From: Bog-950 sp046329515
GTDB lineage: Bacteria > Bacteroidota > Bacteroidia > Chitinophagales > LD1
Assembly (NCBI GenBank): GCA_046329515.1
Contig: JAXLUM010000001.1
Coordinates: 1,674,001 to 1,738,000 of the forward strand
Direction: 5' to 3'
DNA: 64,000 nucleotides
Below, in pieces: positions 45,125 to 54,400 of this stretch; positions within the stretch are counted from its first letter, which is position 1; each line of letters opens with the position of its first letter. The position numbers and the translations under genes were made by a program. Below the pieces are notes generated by a model. It made no database searches. It saw nothing but the letters and a program-made list of their open reading frames with translations, and had not been told where the DNA came from.

Positions 45125-46444
45125 ATGAAAAAAGTTCTACTTGCTTTTGCCGTATTTGCAACTACCCTGGCAAATGCGCAAATCGTGAACAACGATTTTG
45201 AAAACTGGGCTACCGATACCATTTATTTCCCCGGCAGCACTACCATTCCTGCTGATACCTTTGAGGCCTTTAACCCCGTGGGTTGGACCACTTCAAATTC
45301 TATTTCAGGAGCAGACTCTTTAGGCGGTGTGTTTTTCGTAACACAGTCTAACAACTCTTATTCAGGCCAGTACGCAGTGCGTATGAAAACAGATACCATT
45401 CACCTACCGGTTATACCTGGTTTTCCTGCAGTGCGCATTACCGTTCCGGGTTTTGCTTTAAACGGCAAGTTCCCTATCAGCACTAATTCGTTGTTAGGCG
45501 CAGGCACTGTAATTACGCCGGCCGCCATTGTTGGTGCCGGTCAACCGTTTACACAGCGCTTAAACAAAATAAAGGGCTACTATAACTACGCACCAATGTT
45601 TAATACCAATACCAATGCTAACGACACCTGCATGGTATGGGCTACATTGCGTAAAGGCAGCGTAACTATTGCCGATGCTATTTTCAAGAGCAATGGTTCT
45701 ACCAGCGGCAACTACCAGCCATTTGAAGCAACTTTCAAATACTACAGCTGCGATATGCCAGATACTTTAGTGGTAATGTTTGCGTCAAGCGTACCTAACG
45801 TAGCAGCCATTTTAGGTGGTAACTCAGGTTTGCAGTCTGGCAGCGTGTTGTTGGTTGATAGCGTTTACTATGATAGTGACATGACCAACTTTAACTTCCA
45901 GCCATTAGCACATACTGATTATGACAGCACTACACTTTGGTTAAACAAAGACATTACTGTTAAGGTAAATGATGAAGACTGCGGCGAGGCTGTAACAGGT
46001 TTTACACTGGCAGTTGTAACTAACCCTGCACACGGCACTGCAACGCCAGGCGGCTCTAACGGCTTTATTACTTATGATCCGGATGGAACTTATGTAGGCG
46101 TTGATAGCTTCTCTTATACTTTAAATGACGGCACTTATACTTCTGCCCCTGCTAAAGTATTTGTGAACGTAAAAGACGGTAACGCTATTGCTGATATTAA
46201 TACCATACCTGTTTCAGTTTATCCTGTTCCTGCTTCAAATACATTGAATGTAGTAATGGACTATAACGGTAAAGCAAGCCTGCGTATTTATGATGTGGTT
46301 GGCCAACTGGTAATGACTAACAATGTTGCTTCTACTACAACAAGCGTAAATGTAGCTGAATTGCCAAGCGGCACTTACGGCATACAGGTAGTTGACGAAA
46401 AAGGCGCAGTTATTGCCCGCACTAAATTTACAGTAAGCAAATAA
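45125..46444 (+). CDS. T9SS type-A cargo protein with Ig-like repeat
   Basis: 439 residues from the ATG at 45125 (an upstream TTG adds only two residues). Signal peptide KKVLLAFAVFATTLANAQ. About 20-255 form a carbohydrate-binding-like jelly-roll domain (IVNNDFENWATDTIYFPGS..., SVLLVDSVYYDS), common in T9SS proteins. Residues about 270-345 are one cadherin/Ig-like domain (KDITVKVNDEDCG...ITYDPDGTYVGVDSFSYTLND). The end is a T9SS sorting domain (IPVSVYPVPASNTLNVVMDYN...ARTKFTVSK). The function is unrecognised, perhaps glycan binding. Confidence 0.84.
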   Translation: MKKVLLAFAVFATTLANAQIVNNDFENWATDTIYFPGSTTIPADTFEAFNPVGWTTSNSISGADSLGGVFFVTQSNNSYSGQYAVRMKTDTIHLPVIPGFPAVRITVPGFALNGKFPISTNSLLGAGTVITPAAIVGAGQPFTQRLNKIKGYYNYAPMFNTNTNANDTCMVWATLRKGSVTIADAIFKSNGSTSGNYQPFEATFKYYSCDMPDTLVVMFASSVPNVAAILGGNSGLQSGSVLLVDSVYYDSDMTNFNFQPLAHTDYDSTTLWLNKDITVKVNDEDCGEAVTGFTLAVVTNPAHGTATPGGSNGFITYDPDGTYVGVDSFSYTLNDGTYTSAPAKVFVNVKDGNAIADINTIPVSVYPVPASNTLNVVMDYNGKASLRIYDVVGQLVMTNNVASTTTSVNVAELPSGTYGIQVVDEKGAVIARTKFTVSK

Positions 46445-46470
46445 GCTTTAGTAAATACTGAATAAATTAC

Positions 46471-46496
46471 AGCCCGGTTTTTACCGGGCTTTTTTT
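46471..46496 (+). terminator. Terminator of the T9SS cargo gene
   Basis: AGCCCGGT/ACCGGGCT stem (46471-46478 with 46483-46490) and a 4-nt loop, then a T run. The T run ends directly at the ATG (46497) of the next gene. Confidence 0.85.
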
Positions 46497-46772
46497 ATGC
46501 TTGAACTTTCGTTTAAACCTAAAGACAAATGGACTGAAGCGCGCATTGATAAACTATGCGAAAAGCTGGGGTTAGCGGTTACTATGAAAGGCATTTTAAA
46601 AAGCATTGGCCCCAATAAGCACTGGCATTTAAAAAAGGGCAAAGCGAAAGGTGTTTTAGAAATTACCCTTATGCTTGAGAGTGGTGAAATCATTCTTTCC
46701 GTACACGATAACCGCAAAGGCGATTGGGAAGAAGATATGATGAAGCAGGTAAAGAAAGCTATGCAGCAATAA
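46497..46772 (+). CDS. Small conserved-looking hypothetical protein
   Basis: 91 residues, basic N-terminus, alternating helix and strand (TEARIDKLCEKLGLAVTMKGILKSIGPNKHWHLKKGKAKGVLEITLMLESGEIILSV), with no signal or membrane segment. The HWHLKKG segment and even codon use look protein-like. The ATG directly follows a terminator T run, so it may be translated from terminator read-through or from an internal start. It overlaps the desaturase tail-to-tail by 14 bp. No family recognised. Confidence 0.65.
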   Translation: MLELSFKPKDKWTEARIDKLCEKLGLAVTMKGILKSIGPNKHWHLKKGKAKGVLEITLMLESGEIILSVHDNRKGDWEEDMMKQVKKAMQQ

Positions 46773-47745
46773 TGGCACGCTTTACAATGTTTCTATAGTT
46801 GTAATCTAATTCACCCTTCTCGAAGTAACCACGCTGTAACAGCAGCTGATGCATTTGCGGTAAATTATACGATGGCGCTCCCATACACAAATGGTGCTCT
46901 ACATGGTAGTTAACATGATGCGGGGCAAACAATATCTTCTCTAAAAAGTTGGCATACGTAGTGCGCGTATTGCTTTGCGGGTTAGTTCGTTCCTCTACCA
47001 TGCTGTGTTCAGCCATACTTCTAACCCTTAAGCTGAAGTTGTAGGTAGTAAATAAGGCGCCTATCCAAAGCAGGTAAAGCAACGGGTGTCCGGTTAAATA
47101 GAGTATACCAAACAATGCAAGGTTAGCTGCTACCGGGCCTGCAAGGTTTTTAACAGCTGTGCCAATGAGATGAAACAAACTCTTGTCTTTTAACGATACC
47201 CACTCCGCTTTGCCATTAAGTGCGTATTTCAATACGCCCATTTGCATTAGTAACACAGCAAAGGTTGCTTTAATGCCTGATAGCCCGAACAAATCGCGCA
47301 GGAATTTGCGGAACATACTTATACCGCTTGTCGGATAACCCTTAGTTAATGGCAAATCAGGGTCTTCATCAAGCCCTGTGTTTAAATGGTGCTGGGTATG
47401 GTAGGGCCTGTATTTATCTACATCATGCAGTATAGGGTAAGCTCCCAACCAATTACCAACTATACGGTTAGCGCGGCGGCTGGTAAACATGCTGTCGTGC
47501 GAGCAATCGTGTAATATAATTGCGCAAGCCAGTTGCTTGCCGCCAATAATAAACATAGAGATAATAACGGTTAGCGGGTTTGGAAACACCGCAACTAATG
47601 CAAAAGCAAATGCAATCCAAAGCCAGGTATCCGCTATTTCAATAGCGGCTTTCCAATCGCTTTTTTGCATAATGCCTTTAATTTCTTCGCTGCTTAAATA
47701 TTGGTGAAGTGTTTTGTTGTACCACTTCAGGTGATTCTCCGCCAT
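46759..47745 (-). CDS. Membrane fatty acid desaturase
   Basis: 328 residues from the ATG at 47745; a TTG three codons upstream would overlap the promoter box. Four to five transmembrane segments flank the three His boxes of membrane di-iron desaturases: HDCSH (H79, H83), HTQHH (H116, H119, H120) and HVEHH (about residue 284). It introduces a double bond into acyl chains in the inner membrane, needing a ferredoxin or cytochrome donor, which is not nearby. TATCTTTG lies 6 nt before the start, so the mRNA is probably leaderless. It overlaps the downstream gene by 14 bp. Confidence 0.9.
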   Translation of the reverse strand: MAENHLKWYNKTLHQYLSSEEIKGIMQKSDWKAAIEIADTWLWIAFAFALVAVFPNPLTVIISMFIIGGKQLACAIILHDCSHDSMFTSRRANRIVGNWLGAYPILHDVDKYRPYHTQHHLNTGLDEDPDLPLTKGYPTSGISMFRKFLRDLFGLSGIKATFAVLLMQMGVLKYALNGKAEWVSLKDKSLFHLIGTAVKNLAGPVAANLALFGILYLTGHPLLYLLWIGALFTTYNFSLRVRSMAEHSMVEERTNPQSNTRTTYANFLEKILFAPHHVNYHVEHHLCMGAPSYNLPQMHQLLLQRGYFEKGELDYNYRNIVKRAIIAA

Positions 47746-47751
47746 TTCAGG

Positions 47752-47759
47752 CAAAGATA
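47752..47759 (-). promoter_or_regulatory. -7 promoter element of the desaturase, predicted leaderless
   Basis: Minus-strand TATCTTTG, an exact TAnnTTTG match, 6 nt (CCTGAA) before the ATG at 47745. Confidence 0.55.
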
Positions 47760-47863
47760 ATTACCCGCGTTTTATTAAACACTTAAGGCAACATGCGCCT
47801 TTAATTTTTTTAAATTTAATATGAGTCGAGTTTGGCAGAAAGCACGGTTTCTCTATGGTTTTT

Positions 47864-47871
47864 TATATTCG
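47864..47871 (+). promoter_or_regulatory. -7 promoter element of prfB
   Basis: TATATTCG, one mismatch to TAnnTTTG, 16 nt before the ATG at 47888. Confidence 0.42.
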
Positions 47872-47887
47872 CCGCTCAATTACAGTA

Positions 47888-48977
47888 ATGACTACCGAGA
47901 ACATAAATGATATAAAGGGTCGCTTAGAGACGCTGAGGAGGTTTCTTTGACGTTGATAACCGTAAAATGAAACTTATGCAGGATGAGCAAACTACGCTGC
48001 ATCCTGATTTCTGGAATAATCCGAAGAAGGCAGAAGAACTGCTGAAAGAAATTAAGCTTAATAAAATTTGGTTAGCTGCTTTTGATGATGCCTGGAAGGC
48101 ATACGAAGATGTATTGCTGTACCGTGAGTTTTTTGAAGCCGGCGAAGCAGGGGATAAGGAACTGGAAGAAGCTTACCAGGCTGCATTGAAGGGGGTAGAT
48201 GAGTTAGAATTCCGAGCCACACTTAACCAACCCGAGGACCAGTTGAGCGCCGTATTGGAAATTAATGCAGGCGCTGGAGGAACAGAAAGTTGCGACTGGG
48301 CAAGTATGCTGCTACGCATGTATGTAATGTGGGCTGAAAAGCACGGCTTTAAAATTACCGAGGTGGAGCGCACTGATGATGATGTGGCAGGTATACGCTC
48401 TGTTTCTTTACAAATTGATGGGGAGTTTGTATATGGTTATTTAAAAGGCGAAAACGGCGTGCACCGTTTGGTACGTATATCACCATTCAACGCCCAGGGT
48501 AAGCGTCAAACCTCGTTTGCTTCGGTATTTGTTTACCCCGTTATTGACGATACCATTGAGATAAACATACCGGCTTCAGAGTTGGAATGGGATACGTTTA
48601 GAAGTAGCGGTGCAGGAGGGCAGAACGTAAACAAGGTAGAAACAGCGGTGCGTTTACGCCACATACCAACCAACATTGTGGTAACCTGCCAAATCACCCG
48701 TTCGCAGCACGATAACCGCGACCGAGCGTTGCAAATGTTGAAGTCTAAACTTTACGAAAAGGAGTTGGAGAAACGTTACGAAGAGCGTGATAAAATTGAA
48801 GGCACCAAAATGAAAATTGAATGGGGCTCACAAATACGCAACTATGTATTGCACCCGTATAAGTTGATAAAGGATAACCGCTCCGGTTACGAAGTAAGCA
48901 ACATACAACCTGTGTTGGATGGTGATTTGGACGACTTTATAAAGGCGTATTTGTTACACGCTACAAAAAAAGTATAG
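47888..48977 (+). CDS. prfB: Peptide chain release factor 2 with programmed +1 frameshift
   Basis: 362 residues when the frameshift is read. Frame 1 runs from ATG 47888 for 20 codons (MTTENINDIKGRLETLRRFL) to an in-frame UGA at 47948-47950. A +1 slip at CTT-T-GAC continues with DVDNRK into the main frame at 47949. The site has the classical parts: a Shine-Dalgarno-like AGGAGG (47936-47941) just before TTT CTT TGA C. So RF2 autoregulates its synthesis: low RF2 favours slipping. The body has the SPF tripeptide that reads UGA/UAA (RISPFNAQG) and the GGQ catalytic loop (SSGAGGQNVNKVE), methylated by PrmC. Length matches E. coli RF2 (365). Confidence 0.96.
47936..47951 (+). promoter_or_regulatory. 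Programmed +1 frameshift signal in prfB
   Basis: AGGAGG followed by TTTCTTTGAC: an internal Shine-Dalgarno, the slippery CUU codon, and the UGA stop in its C context, as in E. coli prfB. Confidence 0.93.
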
Positions 48978-49013
48978 ACATTCTCACTTTGGTATTTTTC
49001 TTACATTAGAGTA

Positions 49014-49790
49014 ATGAACGTAAGCATTATTGGTGCCGGTAATGTAGCTACACAATTAGCGCTGGCGTTGCGTAAGGCGGGCCATACCATGGTCCAGGTT
49101 TATAACCGCAGTAATGATGCCGGTGAGGAACTTGCCCGAACAGTGGGCGCCTCGTTTACTTCTAACCTTAGTCAACTTGCTGAAGCAGATATTTATTTAA
49201 TCTCCGTTAAGGACGATGCTATAGCTGAAATAGCTGCCGGCCTGCAGCTTAAGGATAAGTTTGTGGCGCATACCAGTGGCACAAAGTCGCGGAACTTGCT
49301 AAAGGATGTAACCGTAAATAACGGCGTGTTTTATCCATTGCAAACTATGACGCGTAAAGCTGTTCTTGACTTTAAAAAGATTCCTTTCCTTATTGAGGGC
49401 AGCAACAATGCCACTACACTTGCATTGGAAGGTTTGGCTGCTTCATTATCTGAAAAAATACATATTGTTGATGAGGAACAGCGCCAATGGATTCATGTAG
49501 CTGCCGTTTTTGCTAACAACTTCACTAACCATTTATATGGCATTTCGGAGCATCTATTAGCAGAGCATGGCTTGCCCTTCGATATTTTAAAGCCACTTAT
49601 TTTTAAAGCTATTGAGAATCTGGAGAGATATTCCCCTTCTGAATTGCAAACAGGCCCCGCTGCACGGCAGGATATGTTGGTTATTGACCGCCACCTGCAA
49701 TTGTTGGCAGATGAAAGCCGTTTGAAAAAGATTTATGAAGTACTAACCGAAAGCATTATTTCGTCCCTTCCTCAAAATAAGCATATTTGA
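49014..49790 (+). CDS. Rossmann and DUF2520 domain protein
   Basis: 258 residues. An N-terminal Rossmann nucleotide-binding fold (VSIIGAGNVATQLALALRKAGH; GxGxxA) like 6-phosphogluconate dehydrogenase or pyrroline carboxylate reductase, then the all-helical DUF2520 C-terminal domain (AAVFANNFTNHLYGISEHLL, about 150-250). Such proteins are predicted NAD(P)-dependent oxidoreductases with unknown substrate. It follows prfB by 36 nt and its stop lies next to the UbiA gene, so the three are likely one operon. Confidence 0.87.
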   Translation: MNVSIIGAGNVATQLALALRKAGHTMVQVYNRSNDAGEELARTVGASFTSNLSQLAEADIYLISVKDDAIAEIAAGLQLKDKFVAHTSGTKSRNLLKDVTVNNGVFYPLQTMTRKAVLDFKKIPFLIEGSNNATTLALEGLAASLSEKIHIVDEEQRQWIHVAAVFANNFTNHLYGISEHLLAEHGLPFDILKPLIFKAIENLERYSPSELQTGPAARQDMLVIDRHLQLLADESRLKKIYEVLTESIISSLPQNKHI

Positions 49791-49828
49791 CGCTTCGTTT
49801 AGTTAACACTAAACCTAACGGTAAAAAC

Positions 49829-50776
49829 ATGTTTGCATTTTTCAGGCTAATACGCATACTTAATTTATTCATACTGGGCTTAAGCCTGTATTTGTTCTAT
49901 TACTTCATAGTAGTTCCTGTGCACCATAACATTTTGTTTAATGAACTGGTGCCCTTAATAAAGCGCGATTTTGCTCTTTTTGTTCTTTCCGTATTACTAA
50001 TTGCTGCCGGGGGTAATATCATAAACGATTACTTTGACCTTGAAGTAGATAAATTCAATAGGCCCGACCGCCCTTTGCCTTCTGCACAAATTTCCCTTAA
50101 TACGGCTATGACCTTACATGCCGTTTTTGCCTTAACCGGTATAGCCATTGGTTTTTATTTAGGGTGGCAAATAGGATATTATCAAATCGGTTTTCTGTTT
50201 CTTATCTCATCGGTATTACTGTATGTGTACTCAGCTTTTTTGAAACGGGTTCCCTTAGCAGGTAATTTACTGGTTGCTGCTTTAACAGCATTCCCTTTTG
50301 TGGTGTTGCTTGTTTTTGAAGCGGTGTTTTTAAGCCTTGTGCAATTTGAAAACAAACGTTTTGCTTTTGATGCCATTGTTTGGCAGGTATACTTCTATGC
50401 AGGCTTTGCCTTTTTTACCAACCTGGTGCGCGAAATGGTAAAAGACCTTGAGGATAGAGAGGGCGATGCAGAAAACCGAATCAACACATTTGCGGTACAA
50501 TTCGGAGAAAAGCCTGCAAAATACCTTACCACTTTCGTTATAGTCGTTTTACTGGGCCTGCTGAGCTTCTTCTTCAGCCGTTTTATTGTTGCCCAACATT
50601 GGAAAGAAGTTATTTACCTGAATGTTTTAGTAATGCTGCCTTTAGTGGCTGTGTTGGTTTTAGTTCTTTTAGCTAAAACCAAAGAGCACTATGCACGTCT
50701 TAGCCTTGCATTAAAACTCATTATGCTTTTCGGCATCTTATCAATGCCGGCGTTTCATTGGTTTAATCAACAGTAA
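49829..50776 (+). CDS. UbiA-family prenyltransferase (geranylgeranylglycerol-phosphate GGTase type)
   Basis: 315 residues from the ATG at 49829; an in-frame TTG at 49787 would overlap the previous stop. Eight to nine transmembrane helices of the UbiA superfamily. The two Mg/pyrophosphate motifs are NDYFDLEVDKFNRPDRPL (first aspartate-rich loop) and DLEDREGDAENRINTFAVQFG (second). Bacteroidota members in this position are annotated as geranylgeranylglycerol-phosphate geranylgeranyltransferases, making an ether or prenyl lipid; the exact acceptor is not readable. It stops 5 nt before maf, so they share an operon. Confidence 0.87.
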   Translation: MFAFFRLIRILNLFILGLSLYLFYYFIVVPVHHNILFNELVPLIKRDFALFVLSVLLIAAGGNIINDYFDLEVDKFNRPDRPLPSAQISLNTAMTLHAVFALTGIAIGFYLGWQIGYYQIGFLFLISSVLLYVYSAFLKRVPLAGNLLVAALTAFPFVVLLVFEAVFLSLVQFENKRFAFDAIVWQVYFYAGFAFFTNLVREMVKDLEDREGDAENRINTFAVQFGEKPAKYLTTFVIVVLLGLLSFFFSRFIVAQHWKEVIYLNVLVMLPLVAVLVLVLLAKTKEHYARLSLALKLIMLFGILSMPAFHWFNQQ

Positions 50777-50781
50777 CTAAT

Positions 50782-51348
50782 ATGGAACGTAAGATTATTC
50801 TGGCCTCAAAGTCGCCGCGTAGGTATGAGCTTATGAAAATGGCGGGTTTTAATTTTGTGGTGGACAGCAAAAATGTGGAAGAAATTCACCCGCAAGGCGT
50901 GCCCGTTGAACTGATTCCTGAATATTTGGCCAAAGAGAAGGCTAATGCTTTTAAAGCGGAATTGAAGGAGAATGAGGTGGTAATTGGCGCCGATACAATC
51001 GTGTTGCTGAATGGCAAAATTTACGAAAAGCCCATTGATAGGGATGACGCCGTAGCCATGCTTATGGACCTAAGCGGCAATAAACACGAGGTAATTACCG
51101 GTGTTTGCCTGCTTACCACAAAAACGGAGGTGGTATTTTCTGAAAAAACAGCCGTTTTCTTCAATCCCCTAAGCCGCCGAGAGATAGAATACTATGTGGA
51201 TACCTATAAACCCTTTGATAAGGCCGGTTCCTATGCCTGCCAGGAATGGATTGGGGCTGTGGGCATAAAACGGTTTGAAGGGGACTATTTTAACGTAGTT
51301 GGCCTGCCCGTAAACCGCGTTTATGCCGAGTTGAAAAAGTTATTGTAG
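50782..51348 (+). CDS. maf: Maf-like nucleotide pyrophosphatase
   Basis: 188 residues. Maf proteins hydrolyse nucleoside triphosphates (dTTP/UTP or modified forms) to monophosphates and limit their use in nucleic acids. The N-terminal ILASKSPRRYELMK and the catalytic GADTIV and DKAGSYACQEWIGAVGIKRFEGDYFNVVGLP blocks are intact; the last fits the YhdE-type. Starts 5 nt after the UbiA gene, so translation is coupled. In many relatives a HAD-family gene sits between the DUF2520 and UbiA genes; here it is absent. Confidence 0.92.
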   Translation: MERKIILASKSPRRYELMKMAGFNFVVDSKNVEEIHPQGVPVELIPEYLAKEKANAFKAELKENEVVIGADTIVLLNGKIYEKPIDRDDAVAMLMDLSGNKHEVITGVCLLTTKTEVVFSEKTAVFFNPLSRREIEYYVDTYKPFDKAGSYACQEWIGAVGIKRFEGDYFNVVGLPVNRVYAELKKLL

Positions 51349-51432
51349 AGCAAACGGTTACGCTCTTAATAACGTCTTGTTAGGGTAAAATACTATTTTA
51401 TATATATTAGCCCCTTCCTGTAAACCTATAGT

Positions 51433-54400
51433 ATGCAAAAGACCCTGACACGCTACGGATTATTTCTATTAACACTAATGGCTTCGCTGGTTTTCACCCA
51501 TCAGGCAAAGGCTTCCCACGCCATGGGTGCCGACCTTTCCTATGAGTGCGTTGACCCCCTAACGAATACCTATAAAGTAACTTTGCGTTTTTACCGCGAT
51601 TGTTCGGGTATTGATGCGCCAACAAGTGTATTGGTTAATATCAACTCTGCCAGTTGCGGACAAAGCCTTTCGGTAACGCTTAACCAGGAGCCATGTCCGC
51701 CAAATACCAATGGTGGCCAGCCTTGCGAAGTGTCTCCGCTATGTCAATCATCAATAAGTCAATCTACCTGTAACGGTGGTACATTGCCGGGCGTTGAAGC
51801 TTTTACCTATTCAGGTACAGTTCAGCTTCCTGCTAACTGCCCTGATTGGGTATTTAGTTTTTCTGAATGTTGCAGAAACATGCAGATTACAAACCTGCTG
51901 AATCCTGATTCAGAAGATTTGTATGTAGAAGCCCATTTGAATAATAGCACCGGCGTATGCAACAGTTCACCTGTGTTCACTACTCTGCCTGTTCCGTTTA
52001 TTTGTGCTAACCAGCCTTTCTCTTATAACCACGGTGCCGTTGATGCAGATGGCGATTCATTGGTTTATACCCTGGTAAATCCATTAGGCGCCGGGGCTGC
52101 CCAAATTCAATACAACGGCTTTTCGCCTACTTATCCCTTAGCTACCTCACCGGCAAACAACTTTGGTTTTGATAACAACACCGGCCAAATGACCTTTACG
52201 CCAAATGGCACACAGGTAGCAGTTGTAACTGTACTTGTAGAGGAATACCGCAACGGTGTATTGATTGGTTCAACCATGCGCGATATTCAGATTGTGGTAG
52301 TTAACCTTCCCGGTTGTGCTAACCCTCAGCCAATATTCAGCGGGGCAATCCAAAACACTGTAACCAACGGCATATTCATTGACCCTTTCCATGTTCAGGT
52401 TTGTCCGGGCAATGCGCTTAGCTTTACTACACTGGCCTTAGAACAAACCGGCGACTCTATTTATGTTGAATCTAACGTAGGCCAGGCCATACCTGCTGCT
52501 GCTTATATCAGCAACTACGTTTCGCAGGATTCAATTTACAGCCAGTTTAGCTGGACGCCAACCGGCCTTGATACGGGCACAAACGTGTTTATTGTAACTA
52601 TTAAAAACAACCACTGCCCGCTGGCAAGTAATTTGGCCTATGCAATTAACGTTGAAGTTTTAGCAGGTACTTATGCCGGCCCTGATTTAAACTACTGCCC
52701 GGCGGGTGGCCCTGTTCAATTACAGGCTTATGGTGGTACTGCATTTACATGGTCGCCTACAACGGGCCTTAATAACCCTAACGTGGGTAACCCACTGGCT
52801 TCGCCTGCGCAAACAACCACTTACGTTGTTACCAGCAACCTGAGCAATAACTGTAAGAACAAGGATACCGTTACCGTTTACCGCGTTCCTGATTTCAACT
52901 ATTCTGTTACGCAGAGTGATGATACCATTTGCCGTTTCGAATTTGTAACCCTATCGGCCAGTGCCGACTCACTATTCGGTCCTTATACCTACTCATGGTT
53001 ACCTGATTCTTTAGTATTGCAGCCGCATAGCGCAACCACTACTTCTCAGCCCGATTATTCATCGCACTATACGCTGGTTATCACTTCCGATACCGGCTGT
53101 ATCATACATGATACCACACTTTATGTGGTTGTATCGGGGCAGGGGCCGCAGGTGCTTATATCCGCAGATAAAAACAAGGTCTGTCCGGGAGATACTATAC
53201 ACCTCAGCTCAATGATTTCTACCGTGCCTTGTGGCTTGAACGTAGTGCCTTGCACAGGTAACTTCGATTTGAAAACAATGGGAACAGGCACAGTGCAGGA
53301 TTTTGGCGGCGCTACCCCTTACCGTGGTTTTTATATGGATGCGCGCATGCAAATACTTTACCGTGCCAGTGAATTACAGGCGCTTGGCATGCAGGCAGGA
53401 ACCATTACCGATATCGGTTTTGATATTGCACAAACAGGCAGTACAATTCCTTACAATGGCTTTAGCATAAAAATGGGTTGCACTAACCTACAACAGTTAA
53501 ACAGTTTTGTGCCCGGCCTTTCCACCGTTGTTAACCCGGTTAACTATGTTCCAACAGGCACAGGCTTTAATATTCACACTTTTGATAACCCTTATGATTG
53601 GGATGGTGTTTCAAACCTGATTATTGAGGTTTGTTTTGATAACAACACCTTTACTGACGATGATATTGTAAACGCTACTACTACATCTTATACTTCCGTG
53701 TTATACAACTTCCAGGATAATACGGTTGGTTGTAATCTAAACACTCCTTTCCAATCACCTAACAGGCCTAATACACAGTTTATTTACTGTATTGCCCCAC
53801 CAAAGAATGTTACCTATAACTGGACACCAACTACTAACCTGGCACCGGTTGATAGCCTTAACCCCAATGTGGTATTACAGCAAAGCACTACCTACTATTT
53901 AAATGCTGATGATGGCAATTGCACCGGTGGTGGTTCTATTACTTTAAATATTGATACTTCATTTAATGTAAGCGTTGGCCCGGATGTGCCTATTTGTAAC
54001 GGAGTGCCTTTACAATTAAATGCGGTTATTACCGGCACGCCACCGGTAGGTGGCAACCTTACCTGTGGCAATTTAGGAACAGGCTGCAATGGTACCCCGG
54101 TTGTGCAAACACTTAATATGACCGGCACATTTACCTCTAGCTATACTCCATTTGATGGAGACTTTTTTGCTACCAATTACGAGGATATGCGCACGCAGAT
54201 ATTATACCATGCGTCAGACCTTATAGCATCGGGCATAACAGCGGGCACAATTAACCGCATTGGGTTTAATGTGCTTTCTAAAAATTCGGGTTTCCCATTC
54301 CAGAATGTGAGTATAAAAATGGGTTGTACTACTAAGAACGACCTTGATGATAACGGTTGGGAACCTACCCAAATAGTTTATGGCAACGTATTGTTTACCT

